From: JAVDCA01 sp963819385 | Lineage (GTDB): Bacteria; Pseudomonadota; Alphaproteobacteria; Rhizobiales; Xanthobacteraceae | Assembly: GCA_963819385.1 (NCBI GenBank) | Contig: CAWFVV010000006.1 | Location: 3,224,001 to 3,288,000 of the forward strand | Direction: 5' to 3' | Length of the DNA stretch: 64,000 nt | Part shown: positions 36,557 to 44,887 of the stretch, one piece after another | Layout: each line of letters opens with the position of its first letter | Position numbering within the stretch: position 1 is the stretch's first letter | Translations under genes and position numbers: made by a program | The notes under the pieces: model-generated | Seen by the model: the letters and a program-made list of their open reading frames with translations, nothing else | The model's database searches: none | Told to the model about the DNA's origin: nothing

Positions 36557-37517
36557 ATGTTGTTGCGACCGTTGCTCGCCCGCGCCGCCGTGGCGCTTGC
36601 GGCCGCCGCCCTTCTGGCATGCCCGGCGCACGCGGCCGATCCGGTCTTTCCGCTCGCCTCGCATATCGGGCTGGCGGCGCCCGGCGCCATGAAGCCGAGC
36701 CCGGCCTTTCGCGGAATTCATCGATCCCGCGGCCGGAGCCTCGATCCTGATCGTCGAGCTTCCGCCGGAGGCCGCGGCCAAGATCGAGAGCGAAATGACG
36801 GACGACGCGATCAAGCGACAAGGCCTGACCGAGGAGAAGCGCGAGACCGTCACGCTCAAGACCGGCAAGGCCCTGCTGGTCGTCGGCGAGCAGGCGGCGG
36901 GCGGCAAGACGGTTCGCCGATGGATCATGCTGGCGTCCGACGGCGACATCGGCGCCCTCGTGGCGGTGCAGGTTCCCGACGACGCCAGGACCACGTACTC
37001 CGACGACAACGTCCGCGCGGCGCTCCTGTCGATGGTGGTGCGCCCGACCGTGCCGGCGGATGAGCTGCTCGGCCTGCTGCCGGTCAAGTTCGACAATCTC
37101 GCGGGCCTGCGCCCCTTCCGCGTGCTCGGAAACGCCTCGGTCTTTCTCACCGACGGCGCCAAGGACACGCTCGACGCGGCCACGCAGCCGATCTTCATCG
37201 TCTCGGTCGCCGCCGGAAGCCCCGAGGATCAGGCCAACCGGGCAAGTTTCGCGCGCAGCCTGTTCACGGGCCTGTCCGAATTCAAGGACGTGCGGATCGT
37301 CAGCACCGACATGCTCCTGCTCGACAACAAGCAGACGCATGAGATCCAGGCCGAGGCGAAGGACGCCAAGACCGACGCGCCGATGAAGATCGTGCAATGG
37401 GTGCGCTTCGGCAACCGCGCCTTCATCCGCTTCATCGGCGCCGCGCGCGCCGACGTCTGGCTGCAGGCGTTCCCGAAATTCCGCGCCGTGCGGGACGGGG
37501 TCGAGCCGAAGAGCTAA
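36557..37517 (+). CDS. Secreted protein of unknown function, tandem copy 2; apparent one-base insertion
   Basis: This is the second member of the pair, offset by exactly 1000 bases from copy 1. The frame breaks at the AA of 36715-36716. Removing one base restores FIDPAAGASILIVELPPEAA, collinear with the FVDPAAATSILIVELPPEAV of copy 1, and gives 319 residues. Beyond the near-identical 5' end the two proteins differ at many positions but keep every motif, so both were probably under selection. The role is presumably periplasmic. Confidence 0.8.
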
Positions 37518-37540
37518 GGCGTTACGGCAATTCAGGAGAA

Positions 37541-37574
37541 AGACGTGGATGGACGGGACAAGCCCGGCCATGAC
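37541..37574. repeat. Palindromic repeat fragment, family E
   Basis: AGACGTGGATGGACGGGACA...GCCCGGCCATGACG repeats the right half of the element at 20354-20444. It lies between the convergent tandem gene and grpE. Confidence 0.6.
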
Positions 37575-37617
37575 GCGTCAGTTGCCGCGATTCAATAAGA
37601 GCTAGATATGCTTTAGC

Positions 37618-38208
37618 TCAAGCCTGCGTGTCGACCGACGTCGCGTTCTCGTTGGCGGCGGGCGCGGCCTTCGGCCCGCCTTTGGCGATGCCGACGAGCG
37701 CCGGCCGCAGCACGCGGTCGGCGATCATGTAGCCCGGCTGCATCACCTGCACGACGGTGCCGGACGGCACGCTCGGGTCGGGCACCTCGAACATCGCCTG
37801 ATGCAGGTTGGGATCGAATTTCTGCCCCTGCGGGTCGAACTTGCGGATGCCGTGGTTCTCCATGACCTTGATCAGCTCGCGCTCGGTCAGCTCGACGCCC
37901 TCGATGTGCGACTTGATGGCCGGGTCGGCCTGATCGCGCAGATCGGCGCTCAACGTGCCGAGCGCGCGTTGCATGTTGTCGGCGACGCCGAGCAGGTCGC
38001 GCGCGAAGTTCGCGACCGCATACTGGCGGCTGTCGGCGATCTCGCGATCGGTCCGCCGCCGCATGTTCTCCATCTCGGCGAGCGTGCGCAGCAGGCGGTC
38101 CTTGAGGTCGGCCGCCTCCTTGGCGAGCGCCGCCGTCGCATCGGCGGCCGGTTCCGCCGGCGCGGTCTGCTCGGGCACGGCTTGTGGGTCGGGCGAATTG
38201 GCGGTCAT
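37618..38208 (-). CDS. grpE: Nucleotide exchange factor GrpE
   Basis: This is the ADP/ATP exchange partner of DnaK. The protein is 196 residues: an acidic, Ala-rich N-terminus, a long coiled-coil segment (LKDRLLRTLAEMENMRRRTDRE), and the C-terminal beta domain with GQKFDPNLHQAMFEVPDPSVPSGTVVQVMQPGYMIADRVLRPALV. It lies downstream of hrcA on the same strand with a 139-base gap that contains an 11-bp iteron array and a weak RpoH-like promoter, so it may be expressed separately from hrcA. Confidence 0.97.
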   Translation of the reverse strand: MTANSPDPQAVPEQTAPAEPAADATAALAKEAADLKDRLLRTLAEMENMRRRTDREIADSRQYAVANFARDLLGVADNMQRALGTLSADLRDQADPAIKSHIEGVELTERELIKVMENHGIRKFDPQGQKFDPNLHQAMFEVPDPSVPSGTVVQVMQPGYMIADRVLRPALVGIAKGGPKAAPAANENATSVDTQA

Positions 38209-38258
38209 TTCCGTCGTCGTCCTCGGTTCGCGATCCTCAGAATGGTCGATTTCGCCCC

Positions 38259-38290
38259 CGCATATCGAGATTTACGCGAGGAAAATCAAG
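38259..38290 (-). promoter_or_regulatory. Candidate RpoH-type promoter of grpE
   Basis: On the minus strand, CTTG (38290-38287) is followed by 18 bases and TCGATATGCG (38268-38259). The -10 part matches 8 of 10 positions of CYTATNTNNG at an allowed spacing. Transcription would start about 45 bases before the grpE ATG. The match is weaker than that of dnaK. Confidence 0.4.
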
Positions 38291-38300
38291 CGGGCTCAAG

Positions 38301-38344
38301 ACACTTGGCAAACACTCGGCCAACACTTGCCCAACACTTGGCCA
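38301..38344 (-). repeat. Four 11-bp iterons between hrcA and grpE
   Basis: Four contiguous 11-base units read ACACTTGGCAA, ACACTCGGCCA, ACACTTGCCCA and ACACTTGGCCA (plus strand). They end right upstream of the candidate grpE -35 and start 3 bases before the hrcA stop. Helical phasing and position suggest a protein-binding array; replication slippage is the simple alternative. Confidence 0.7.
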
Positions 38345-38347
38345 AAA

Positions 38348-39424
38348 TCAGCCGCCCAGCAGCTTGCTCACCACCCGCGCCGTGTAGTCGACCATCGGGA
38401 TGACGCGCGCATAGTTGAGCCGGGTCGGCCCGATCACGCCGATCACGCCGACGATGCGGCCGGCGGCGTCATGGTAGGGCGAGATCACGGTCGAGGAGCC
38501 GGAGAGCGAGAACAGCTTGTTCTCCGAGCCGATGTAGATGCGCACGCCCTCGGCCTGCTCGGCGCGGCCGAGCAGGTCGGCGACGTCGCGCTTGGTCTCG
38601 AGATCGTCGAACAGCAGGCGGACGCGCTCGAGGTCCTCGAGCGCCTTGAGGTCGTCGAGCAGATTGGCGTGGCCGCGCACGATCAGCTTGCGTTCGGCGG
38701 TCTCGCCGCCCGACCAGCTCGCCAGCCCCGCCGCCACGATGCGCTGGGTGAGCGCGTCGAGCTCGGCGCGGCTCGCCTCGAGCGCCTTCTCGATCTCGGC
38801 CTTGGCCTCCGCGAGCGTGCGGCCGCGAATGCGCGCATTGAGGAAGTTCGAGGCCTCGGTCAGCGCCGAGATCGGCAGGCCGAGCGGCAGGTTGACGATG
38901 CGGTTCTCGACCTGCCCGTCCTCGGCGACCAGCACGACCAGCGCGCGCTCGGGCTCGAGGCGCACGAACTCGATGTGCTTGAGCCGGACGTTGCTTTTGG
39001 CGGTGAGCACGACACCGGCCGCGTGGGTGAGGCCCGACAACAGACCGCTCACCTCGTTGAGCACGTTCTCGACCGACTTGCCGGCGGCCGCCACCTGCCC
39101 CTCGATGACGGCGCGGTCCCGCTCGGTGAGATCGCCGACCTGCATCAGCGCATCCACGAAGAAGCGCAGGCCCCGCTCGGTGGGCAGTCGCCCGGCCGAC
39201 GTGTGCGGCGCGTAGATGAGGCCGAGCTCCTCGAGATCCTGCATCACGTTGCGCACCGAGGCGGGCGACAACGGCATGGAGATGAGCCGGGCGAGGTTGC
39301 GCGAGCCGACCGGCTCGCCGGTCGCGAGGTAGCTGTCGACGATCTGGCGAAAGATCTCGCGCGAGCGCTCGTTGAGGGCAACGAGGCCCGGTGGGCCTGA
39401 TCCGATCGGTACGTCCTGCGGCAC
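38348..39424 (-). CDS. hrcA: Heat-inducible transcription repressor HrcA
   Basis: HrcA binds CIRCE operators and represses chaperone genes. The protein is 358 residues. The N-terminal winged helix (LNERSREIFRQIVDSYLATGEPVGSR, then MPLSPASVRNVMQDLEELGLI, PHTSAGRLPTERGLRFFVD) and the C-terminal domain (YIGSENKLFSLSGSSTVISPY, GVIGPTRLNYARVIPMVDY) are intact. The start is a GTG at 39424 without a clear Shine-Dalgarno. I see no CIRCE inverted repeat upstream of hrcA, grpE or dnaK here, so its target (usually groESL) is outside the window. It is divergent from rph. Confidence 0.95.
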   Translation of the reverse strand: MPQDVPIGSGPPGLVALNERSREIFRQIVDSYLATGEPVGSRNLARLISMPLSPASVRNVMQDLEELGLIYAPHTSAGRLPTERGLRFFVDALMQVGDLTERDRAVIEGQVAAAGKSVENVLNEVSGLLSGLTHAAGVVLTAKSNVRLKHIEFVRLEPERALVVLVAEDGQVENRIVNLPLGLPISALTEASNFLNARIRGRTLAEAKAEIEKALEASRAELDALTQRIVAAGLASWSGGETAERKLIVRGHANLLDDLKALEDLERVRLLFDDLETKRDVADLLGRAEQAEGVRIYIGSENKLFSLSGSSTVISPYHDAAGRIVGVIGVIGPTRLNYARVIPMVDYTARVVSKLLGG

Positions 39425-39616
39425 TACGGTACTCTGGTTGTTCCCGGCCCCCAGAATTGTCCATCCGGAGGCCCGAGTTCAAGCTTGGCGGTGGTTTCTT
39501 GAGCGATTTGCGATTTTTGCGCGCGATCCGGTATCCACATTCGGCGAAAATCATCTAAAAGCTGGCCGGACCGGGCTGCCGATGCGGCCACCATTGACCC
39601 TTTGGAGACGTCGCCG

Positions 39617-40330
39617 ATGCGCCCGAGCCGCCGCCAGCCCGACGAGCTGCGTGCCGTCACGCTCGAGCGCGGGGTGGTCAAATATGCCGAAGGCTCGTGC
39701 TTCGTGAAATTCGGCGACACCCACGTGCTGGTCACCGCGACCCTGGAAGACCGCCTGCCGCCCTGGCTCAAGGGCCAGGCGCGGGGCTGGGTCACGGCCG
39801 AATACGGCATGCTGCCGCGCGCCACCTCGGAGCGCACCCGGCGCGAGGCGTCCGCCGGCAAGCAGGGCGGCCGCACCATCGAGATCCAGCGCCTGATCGG
39901 CCGCAGCCTGCGCGCCGTGGTCGATCTCGCGGTGCTCGGCGAGCGCCAGATCACCATCGACTGCGACGTGATCCAGGCCGACGGCGGCACGCGCACCGCC
40001 GCGATCACGGGCGGCTGGGTCGCGCTGTACGACTGCATTCAGTGGATGAAGACGCGCAAGATGCTCAACGGCGACCCATTGCGCGACCACATCGCGGCGA
40101 TCTCGTGCGGGATCTGCAACGGCAGCCCGGTGCTCGACCTCGACTATGCGGAAGATTCCGAGGCCGAGACCGATGCCAATTTCGTCATGACGGGCTCGGG
40201 CAACATCGTCGAGGTGCAGGGCACCGCCGAGAAGACGCCGTTCAGCGAGGAGCAGCTGCTCGCGCTGCTGGCACTCGCCCGCAAGGGCGTGGGCAAGCTC
40301 GTCGACCTGCAGAAGATGGCGGTGACGTGA
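39617..40330 (+). CDS. rph: Ribonuclease PH
   Basis: This phosphorolytic 3'-exoribonuclease trims tRNA ends. The protein is 237 residues. MRPSRRQPDELRAVTLERGVVKYAEGSCFVKFGDTHVL, ERTRREASAGKQGGRTIEIQRLIGRSLRAV and the ITIDCDVIQADGGTRTAAITGG segment are diagnostic. ATG 39617 (GGAG 9 bases upstream) aligns with the family start. It is followed by rdgB and hemW in an overlapping operon. Confidence 0.97.
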   Translation: MRPSRRQPDELRAVTLERGVVKYAEGSCFVKFGDTHVLVTATLEDRLPPWLKGQARGWVTAEYGMLPRATSERTRREASAGKQGGRTIEIQRLIGRSLRAVVDLAVLGERQITIDCDVIQADGGTRTAAITGGWVALYDCIQWMKTRKMLNGDPLRDHIAAISCGICNGSPVLDLDYAEDSEAETDANFVMTGSGNIVEVQGTAEKTPFSEEQLLALLALARKGVGKLVDLQKMAVT

Positions 40331-40350
40331 GCGGGCGCGCAACCTCACCG

Positions 40351-41004
40351 ATGCCGAATGGCGCGGCCGCGCACCGCCGGATCAGCGGCCGCCTCGTGAT
40401 CGCGACGCATAATCCCGGCAAGCTGGTCGAGATGCGCGAACTGCTGGCGCTCTACGGCGTCGCGGCGATCTCGGCCGGCGACCTCGGCCTGCCCGAGCCG
40501 GAGGAAACCGGGACGACCTTCCGCGCCAATGCGCGCATCAAGGCGGAGGCTGCCGCGCAGGGGGCCAAAATGCCGGCCTTTGCGGACAACTCGGGGCTCG
40601 CGGTCGATGCGCTCAATGGTGAGCCCGGCATCCATTCGGCGCGCTGGGCGGGACCGTCCAAGGATTTCGCCGGCGCCATGGCACGCATCGACGCGCTGCT
40701 GCGCGAGCGCGGCGCGACGACGCCGGACCGGCGCAAGGCGCATTTCGTCTCGGCGCTCTGCGTGGCGTGGCCGGGTGGGCACGTCGAGGAGTTCGAGGCC
40801 AAGGTCGACGGCACGCTGGTGTGGCCGCCGCGCGGCACCAAGGGCTTCGGTTACGACCCGATGTTCCTGCCGGACGGTTTTGCGCGTACCTTCGGCGAGA
40901 TGACGAGCGACGAGAAGCACGGTTTGCCGCCGCAAGGCCAGGGCCTGTCGCACCGCGCCCGCGCGTTCCTCAAGCTCGCGGAGGCGTGCCTTGAGCAACG
41001 ATGA
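40351..41004 (+). CDS. rdgB: RdgB/HAM1 family non-canonical purine NTP pyrophosphatase
   Basis: This enzyme removes dITP and XTP from the nucleotide pool. The protein is 217 residues from ATG 40351; a GTG at 40327, overlapping the rph stop (GTGA), is the alternative. The motifs are LVIATHNPGKLVEMRELL, TGTTFRANARIKAEAAA, ADNSGLAVDALNGEPGIHSARWAG and the C-terminal GFGYDPMFLPDG with SHRARAF. It overlaps hemW by 14 bases. Confidence 0.96.
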   Translation: MPNGAAAHRRISGRLVIATHNPGKLVEMRELLALYGVAAISAGDLGLPEPEETGTTFRANARIKAEAAAQGAKMPAFADNSGLAVDALNGEPGIHSARWAGPSKDFAGAMARIDALLRERGATTPDRRKAHFVSALCVAWPGGHVEEFEAKVDGTLVWPPRGTKGFGYDPMFLPDGFARTFGEMTSDEKHGLPPQGQGLSHRARAFLKLAEACLEQR

Positions 41005-42151
41005 GCGCTCGGTCCCGTTCGGCGTCTATATCCACTGGCCGTTCTGCCTGTCGAAATGCCCCTATTGCGACTTCAACAGCCACGTGCGGCAGGCCACGAT
41101 CGACCAGACGCGCTACGTCAACGCATTCGCGGCCGAGATCGCCGCGACTGCCGCGCGCACGCCGGGCCGCACCGTCTCGACGATCTTCTTCGGCGGCGGC
41201 ACGCCATCGCTGATGGAGGCGAACACGGTCGGCGCCATCCTCGACGCGGTCGGCCAGCACTGGACGGTGGCGCCCGACGTCGAGGTCACGCTCGAGGCCA
41301 ATCCGACCAGCGTCGAGGCGGCGCGCTTCCGCGGCTATCGCGCGGCCGGCGTCAACCGCGTGTCGCTCGGCGTGCAGTCGCTCGATGACGCGATCTTGAA
41401 ACAGCTTGGGCGGCTGCACACGGCGCAAGAAGCGCTCGCTGCAGTCGCGGTCGCGCGCACGATCTTCGCGCGCTATTCGTTCGATCTCATCTATGCGCGC
41501 CCCGAGCAGACGATCGTGGCCTGGCGCGCCGAGCTCACGCGTGCGCTCGGCGAGGCGGGCGAGCATCTCTCGCTCTATCAGCTCACCATCGAGCCCGACA
41601 CGCCGTTCGCGGCGCTGCATGCCGGCGGCAAGCTCGTGCTGCCGGGCGACGATCTCGGCCGCGATCTCTACGACCTCACGCTCGATCAATGCGCGGCCGC
41701 GGGCCTGCCGGCCTACGAGGTCTCGAACCACGCGCGGCCGGGCGCGGAATGCAGGCACAATCTCGTGTACTGGCATTACGGCGAGTACGCCGGCATCGGC
41801 CCGGGCGCGCATGGCCGGCTCCTGGTCGACGGCGCGCGGCACGCCACCGCGACCGAGAAGCGCCCGGAAGCATGGCTGATGCGGGTCGAAGCGACCGGCC
41901 ACGGCGTTACGACCGACGACGCGCTCACCCGCGACGAGCAGGCGGACGAGTTCCTGCTGATGGGCCTGCGGCTGGCCGAGGGAATCGATCCCGCGCGCTA
42001 CGCGGCGCTCGCCGGGCGGCCGCTCGATCGCGAGCGGATCGCGGCTCTCATGGGCCACGGCTTTGTCGAGACAACGACGGATGGCCGGCTGCGGGTCACG
42101 CGCTCCGGTTTTCCGGTGCTCGACGCAGTGGTGGCGGATTTGGCGGCCTGA
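40991..42151 (+). CDS. hemW: Radical SAM heme chaperone HemW
   Basis: The protein is 386 residues. The radical-SAM cluster motif CLSKCPYC gives Cys 19, 23 and 26, followed by FFGGGTPSLM, EVTLEANPTSV and the LGVQSLDD helix. The HNLVYWHYGEYAGIGPGAHGR region and the C-terminal HemN-type domain (DEQADEFLLMGLRL) identify HemW rather than true HemN, which has a longer N-terminus. It inserts heme into respiratory proteins. The start is TTG 40991, inside rdgB, with GGAGG 6 bases upstream. Confidence 0.95.
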   Translation: MSNDERSVPFGVYIHWPFCLSKCPYCDFNSHVRQATIDQTRYVNAFAAEIAATAARTPGRTVSTIFFGGGTPSLMEANTVGAILDAVGQHWTVAPDVEVTLEANPTSVEAARFRGYRAAGVNRVSLGVQSLDDAILKQLGRLHTAQEALAAVAVARTIFARYSFDLIYARPEQTIVAWRAELTRALGEAGEHLSLYQLTIEPDTPFAALHAGGKLVLPGDDLGRDLYDLTLDQCAAAGLPAYEVSNHARPGAECRHNLVYWHYGEYAGIGPGAHGRLLVDGARHATATEKRPEAWLMRVEATGHGVTTDDALTRDEQADEFLLMGLRLAEGIDPARYAALAGRPLDRERIAALMGHGFVETTTDGRLRVTRSGFPVLDAVVADLAA

Positions 42152-42169
42152 ACTTTAGCTGCCTAAAAC

Positions 42170-43390
42170 TTACGTCCCCGACCCGAACGAGTGCGGCGCC
42201 GGCGAGACGACCTGGCCGCCCGACGGCGTTACGCGCAGCACCGCGAGCCCACGCTGATTGCTGCCGTCGGCGCGGAAGCGGAAGACGCCGTCGATGCCGG
42301 CGAAGCCGGACGCATTGGTCAGCGTCTCGGGCGCGAAGCGCCGCGCGCCTTGCGTCTTCACCAGGGCCGCCACCAGCGCGACCGCGTCATACGCGAGCGT
42401 CGCGGTGCGCACCGGATCCTGATTGTAACGCGCGCGATAGCGCGTCGCGAACGCGCGGAAGCCCGCCGAGTCCGGCGCCGGGTACCAGCCGCCCGCGACC
42501 CCCGGCTCGGCGAAGATACGCGGATCGTCCCACAAGCCCGTGCCGATCACCTGCAGGCGCTTGAGATTGAGGCCGGCCGCGCTGAGGGCACGCACGGCGG
42601 AGACGACGCCGTCCCCGGCATCGGGCAGGAACAGTACATCTGCATTGGCGGCGGCCTGGGCGATCAGCTTCGCGGCGCCTCCCATGTCGCCGCCGTTCGC
42701 GGGATATCGCTCCAGCGCCACCACACGGCCGCCCTTGCGGGCGACGACCTGCTTGAACTCGGCTTCGACCACCGACCCGTAGGCATTGTCGGGCACCAGG
42801 GCGACGAACGACTTGCGGCCCTGGGCGATCGCGTATTCGACGATGCGGTCGACGTCGGTCTCGGGCAGGAAGCTCAGCAGATAGACGCCGCGCCCCGCGA
42901 CGTTGGAGTCGGTCGAGAACGCCAGCACCGGAACATTGCGCGTCCGCGCGACCTGGGCCGCCTGGGTGACGGAATGCGCGAACAGCGGGCCGAGGATGAT
43001 CTCGGCGCCCTGGTCGAGCGCCTCTTGCGTCGCCTGCTGCGCGCCCTGGGCGGTGCCGGCGTCGTCCTTCACCAACAGCTGGATGTTCGGATTGTTGAAC
43101 TCGCTGAGCGCGAGCTCGGCCGCATTGCGCATCGACTGGCCCGCAAGTCCCGCATTACCGGGCGCCGACAGCGGCAACAGCAGGCCGACCTTGATCTGGC
43201 CGGTGCCGATGGAGGTTTGCGGCGCCTGGGCGGTCGGCGGCGGCGCCGGCGGCGGCGAGCTCGAGCTGAATGAGTCGAGGCTGGGCAGGCCCGAGCACGC
43301 CGACAGCAGCGTCGCAAGGCCGGCGACAAACACGCCACGCCAGCCGCGGCGACGACGCGCCGGCGCCAAGGCCTGCGGTAAGCAAAACAT
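42170..43390 (-). CDS. Penicillin-binding protein activator (LpoA-like) lipoprotein
   Basis: The protein is 406 residues. The lipobox LLSAC puts the lipid anchor at Cys 32, followed by a Ser/Pro-rich linker (SSSSPPPAPPPTAQAP) and a periplasmic binding-protein fold of the Leu/Ile/Val type (IKVGLLLPLSAPGNAGLAGQSMRNAAELALSE). The family in alphaproteobacteria resembles the C-terminal domain of LpoA, an outer-membrane activator of penicillin-binding proteins, and is usually divergent from rsmI, as here. Direct activation is inference. GAGGAG precedes ATG 43390. Confidence 0.88.
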   Translation of the reverse strand: MFCLPQALAPARRRRGWRGVFVAGLATLLSACSGLPSLDSFSSSSPPPAPPPTAQAPQTSIGTGQIKVGLLLPLSAPGNAGLAGQSMRNAAELALSEFNNPNIQLLVKDDAGTAQGAQQATQEALDQGAEIILGPLFAHSVTQAAQVARTRNVPVLAFSTDSNVAGRGVYLLSFLPETDVDRIVEYAIAQGRKSFVALVPDNAYGSVVEAEFKQVVARKGGRVVALERYPANGGDMGGAAKLIAQAAANADVLFLPDAGDGVVSAVRALSAAGLNLKRLQVIGTGLWDDPRIFAEPGVAGGWYPAPDSAGFRAFATRYRARYNQDPVRTATLAYDAVALVAALVKTQGARRFAPETLTNASGFAGIDGVFRFRADGSNQRGLAVLRVTPSGGQVVSPAPHSFGSGT

Positions 43391-43550
43391 CGACCGGTCT
43401 CCTCGACGGCGCGGCCGCCGGCGCCTACCTACACAGCGCCAATCTGGCATATTGTCGGCAAATGGTTAACGTGCTGGAAACCCTAACATAATCTGAGGGG
43501 GCCGGGTATCCGGCATGACGCCGCGCCGCCCACGGGCTAGAGTTGTGCAC

Positions 43551-44486
43551 ATGGGTGCGGGCACACGATCAGGCGAAAAGACCAAGGCAGATCAAGCGCC
43601 TCGCGGCGCCGCGAGCTACCAGCTCGAGGGCCGCGCGATGGCGGCGCGCCCCTTGCGGGCCGGCCTCTATCTGGTCGCGACCCCGATCGGCAATCTCGGC
43701 GACGTGACGTTGCGGGCGCTGGAGACGCTGGCGGCGGCCGATCTCATCGCGTGTGAAGACACCCGCGTGACGGCGCGCCTCCTGGAGCGCTACGGCATCA
43801 CGACGCCGCTGACGCCCTATCACGATCACAACGCGGCGGCGGCCCGGCCGAAAATCCTCGCGCGCATCCACGACGGCGCCGCGGTCGCGCTGGTGAGCGA
43901 TGCCGGGACGCCGCTGGTGTCCGATCCGGGCTATCGGCTGGTGCAAGCCGCGCAGGAGGCGGGCGTGGCCGTGACCGCGATGCCGGGCGCATCGGCGGTG
44001 CTCACGGCGCTGGCGGTCGCGGGGCTGCCGACCGATCGCTTCTTCTTCGAAGGCTTCCTGCCCGCAAAGGACGCGGCGCGACGCGCGCGCATTGCCGAGC
44101 TCGCCCGCATTCCCGCAACGCTCGTGCTGTTCGAGACCGGCCCGCGCATCGCGCCGGCGCTCGCGGCGCTGGCCGACGGGCTGGGCGACCGGCCCGCCGC
44201 GGTTTGCCGTGAGCTGACCAAGCTGCACGAGGAGGTCCGGCGTGACGGGCTGGCGGCGCTGGCGCACGGCTACGCGCAAGGCGCCGAGACGCGCGGCGAG
44301 TTCGTGCTCGTGATCGCACCGCCGCAAGCGGCCGCCGCGACGCCCGCCGAGATCGACGAGCTGCTGCGCGGCGCGCTGCGCAGCCAGACGCTGCGGGATG
44401 CGGTCGACGCCGTTGCGGCCGCGACCGGCGAGCCGCGCAGCGAGGTCTATCGCCGCGCGCTCGCACTGGCCAAAGATACGCGATGA
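43551..44486 (+). CDS. rsmI: 16S rRNA (cytidine(1402)-2'-O)-methyltransferase
   Basis: The protein is about 311 residues. GLYLVATPIGNLGDVTLRALETLAAAD, CEDTRVTARLL, the LVSDAGTPLVSDPGYRLV loop and GASAVLTALAVAGLPTDRFFFEGFLP are the RsmI/TIGR00096 core. The start is uncertain (43515, 43551 or 43638). I chose 43551 because alphaproteobacterial homologues carry a short leader like ASYQLEGRAMAARPL before the core. Its stop overlaps the yraN start (ATGA). Confidence 0.95.
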   Translation: MGAGTRSGEKTKADQAPRGAASYQLEGRAMAARPLRAGLYLVATPIGNLGDVTLRALETLAAADLIACEDTRVTARLLERYGITTPLTPYHDHNAAAARPKILARIHDGAAVALVSDAGTPLVSDPGYRLVQAAQEAGVAVTAMPGASAVLTALAVAGLPTDRFFFEGFLPAKDAARRARIAELARIPATLVLFETGPRIAPALAALADGLGDRPAAVCRELTKLHEEVRRDGLAALAHGYAQGAETRGEFVLVIAPPQAAAATPAEIDELLRGALRSQTLRDAVDAVAAATGEPRSEVYRRALALAKDTR

Positions 44487-44887
44487 CCGAGGGCGGCCCC
44501 GACGAGCTTGCCGCGCGGTCCGCCCGCGTCGCCCGGCAGGCGGCTTTCCGGGTCGGCGTCACGGCGGAAAGCCGTGCCGCCGCCTACCTCGCGGGCCGCG
44601 GCTATACGATCGCGGCGCGGCGGTTCAAGAGCCCGGTCGGCGAGGTCGATATCGTGGCGCGGCGCGGCGCCGAGCTGATCTTCGTCGAGGTCAAGGCGCG
44701 CCGTCGGCTCGATGACGCCGCATGGTCGATCACACCGCGCCAGCAGAGGCGCATCGTGGCGGCCGCCGAGGCGTGGCTCGCCGATCACCCCGACGACGGC
44801 GCGCGCGACATCCGTTTCGACGTGATCCTGGTGGCGCGCACCGGCCGCACGCAGCACATTACGGCCGCGTTCGACGCGTCTTCTTAG
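44483..44887 (+). CDS. yraN: YraN (UPF0102) family nuclease-fold protein
   Basis: The protein is 134 residues. The restriction-endonuclease-like core GYTIAARRFKSPVGEVDIVARRGAELIFVEVKAR carries the E-x-D...E-x-K pattern. The family has no settled role; Holliday-junction-like folds are known among its relatives. It is translationally coupled to rsmI, a widely conserved pairing. It converges on the chemoreceptor gene with stop codons touching. Confidence 0.93.
   Translation: MTEGGPDELAARSARVARQAAFRVGVTAESRAAAYLAGRGYTIAARRFKSPVGEVDIVARRGAELIFVEVKARRRLDDAAWSITPRQQRRIVAAAEAWLADHPDDGARDIRFDVILVARTGRTQHITAAFDASS

Noticed and set aside
38301..38344. Short tandem repeat considered as a CRISPR or origin iteron array
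   Set aside because: Units are 11 bases with no spacers, no cas or rep gene is nearby, and the setting is the hrcA-grpE gap.
39425..39616. CIRCE operator expected near hrcA
   Set aside because: No TTAGCACTC-N9-GAGTGCTAA-like inverted repeat is visible upstream of hrcA, grpE or dnaK.
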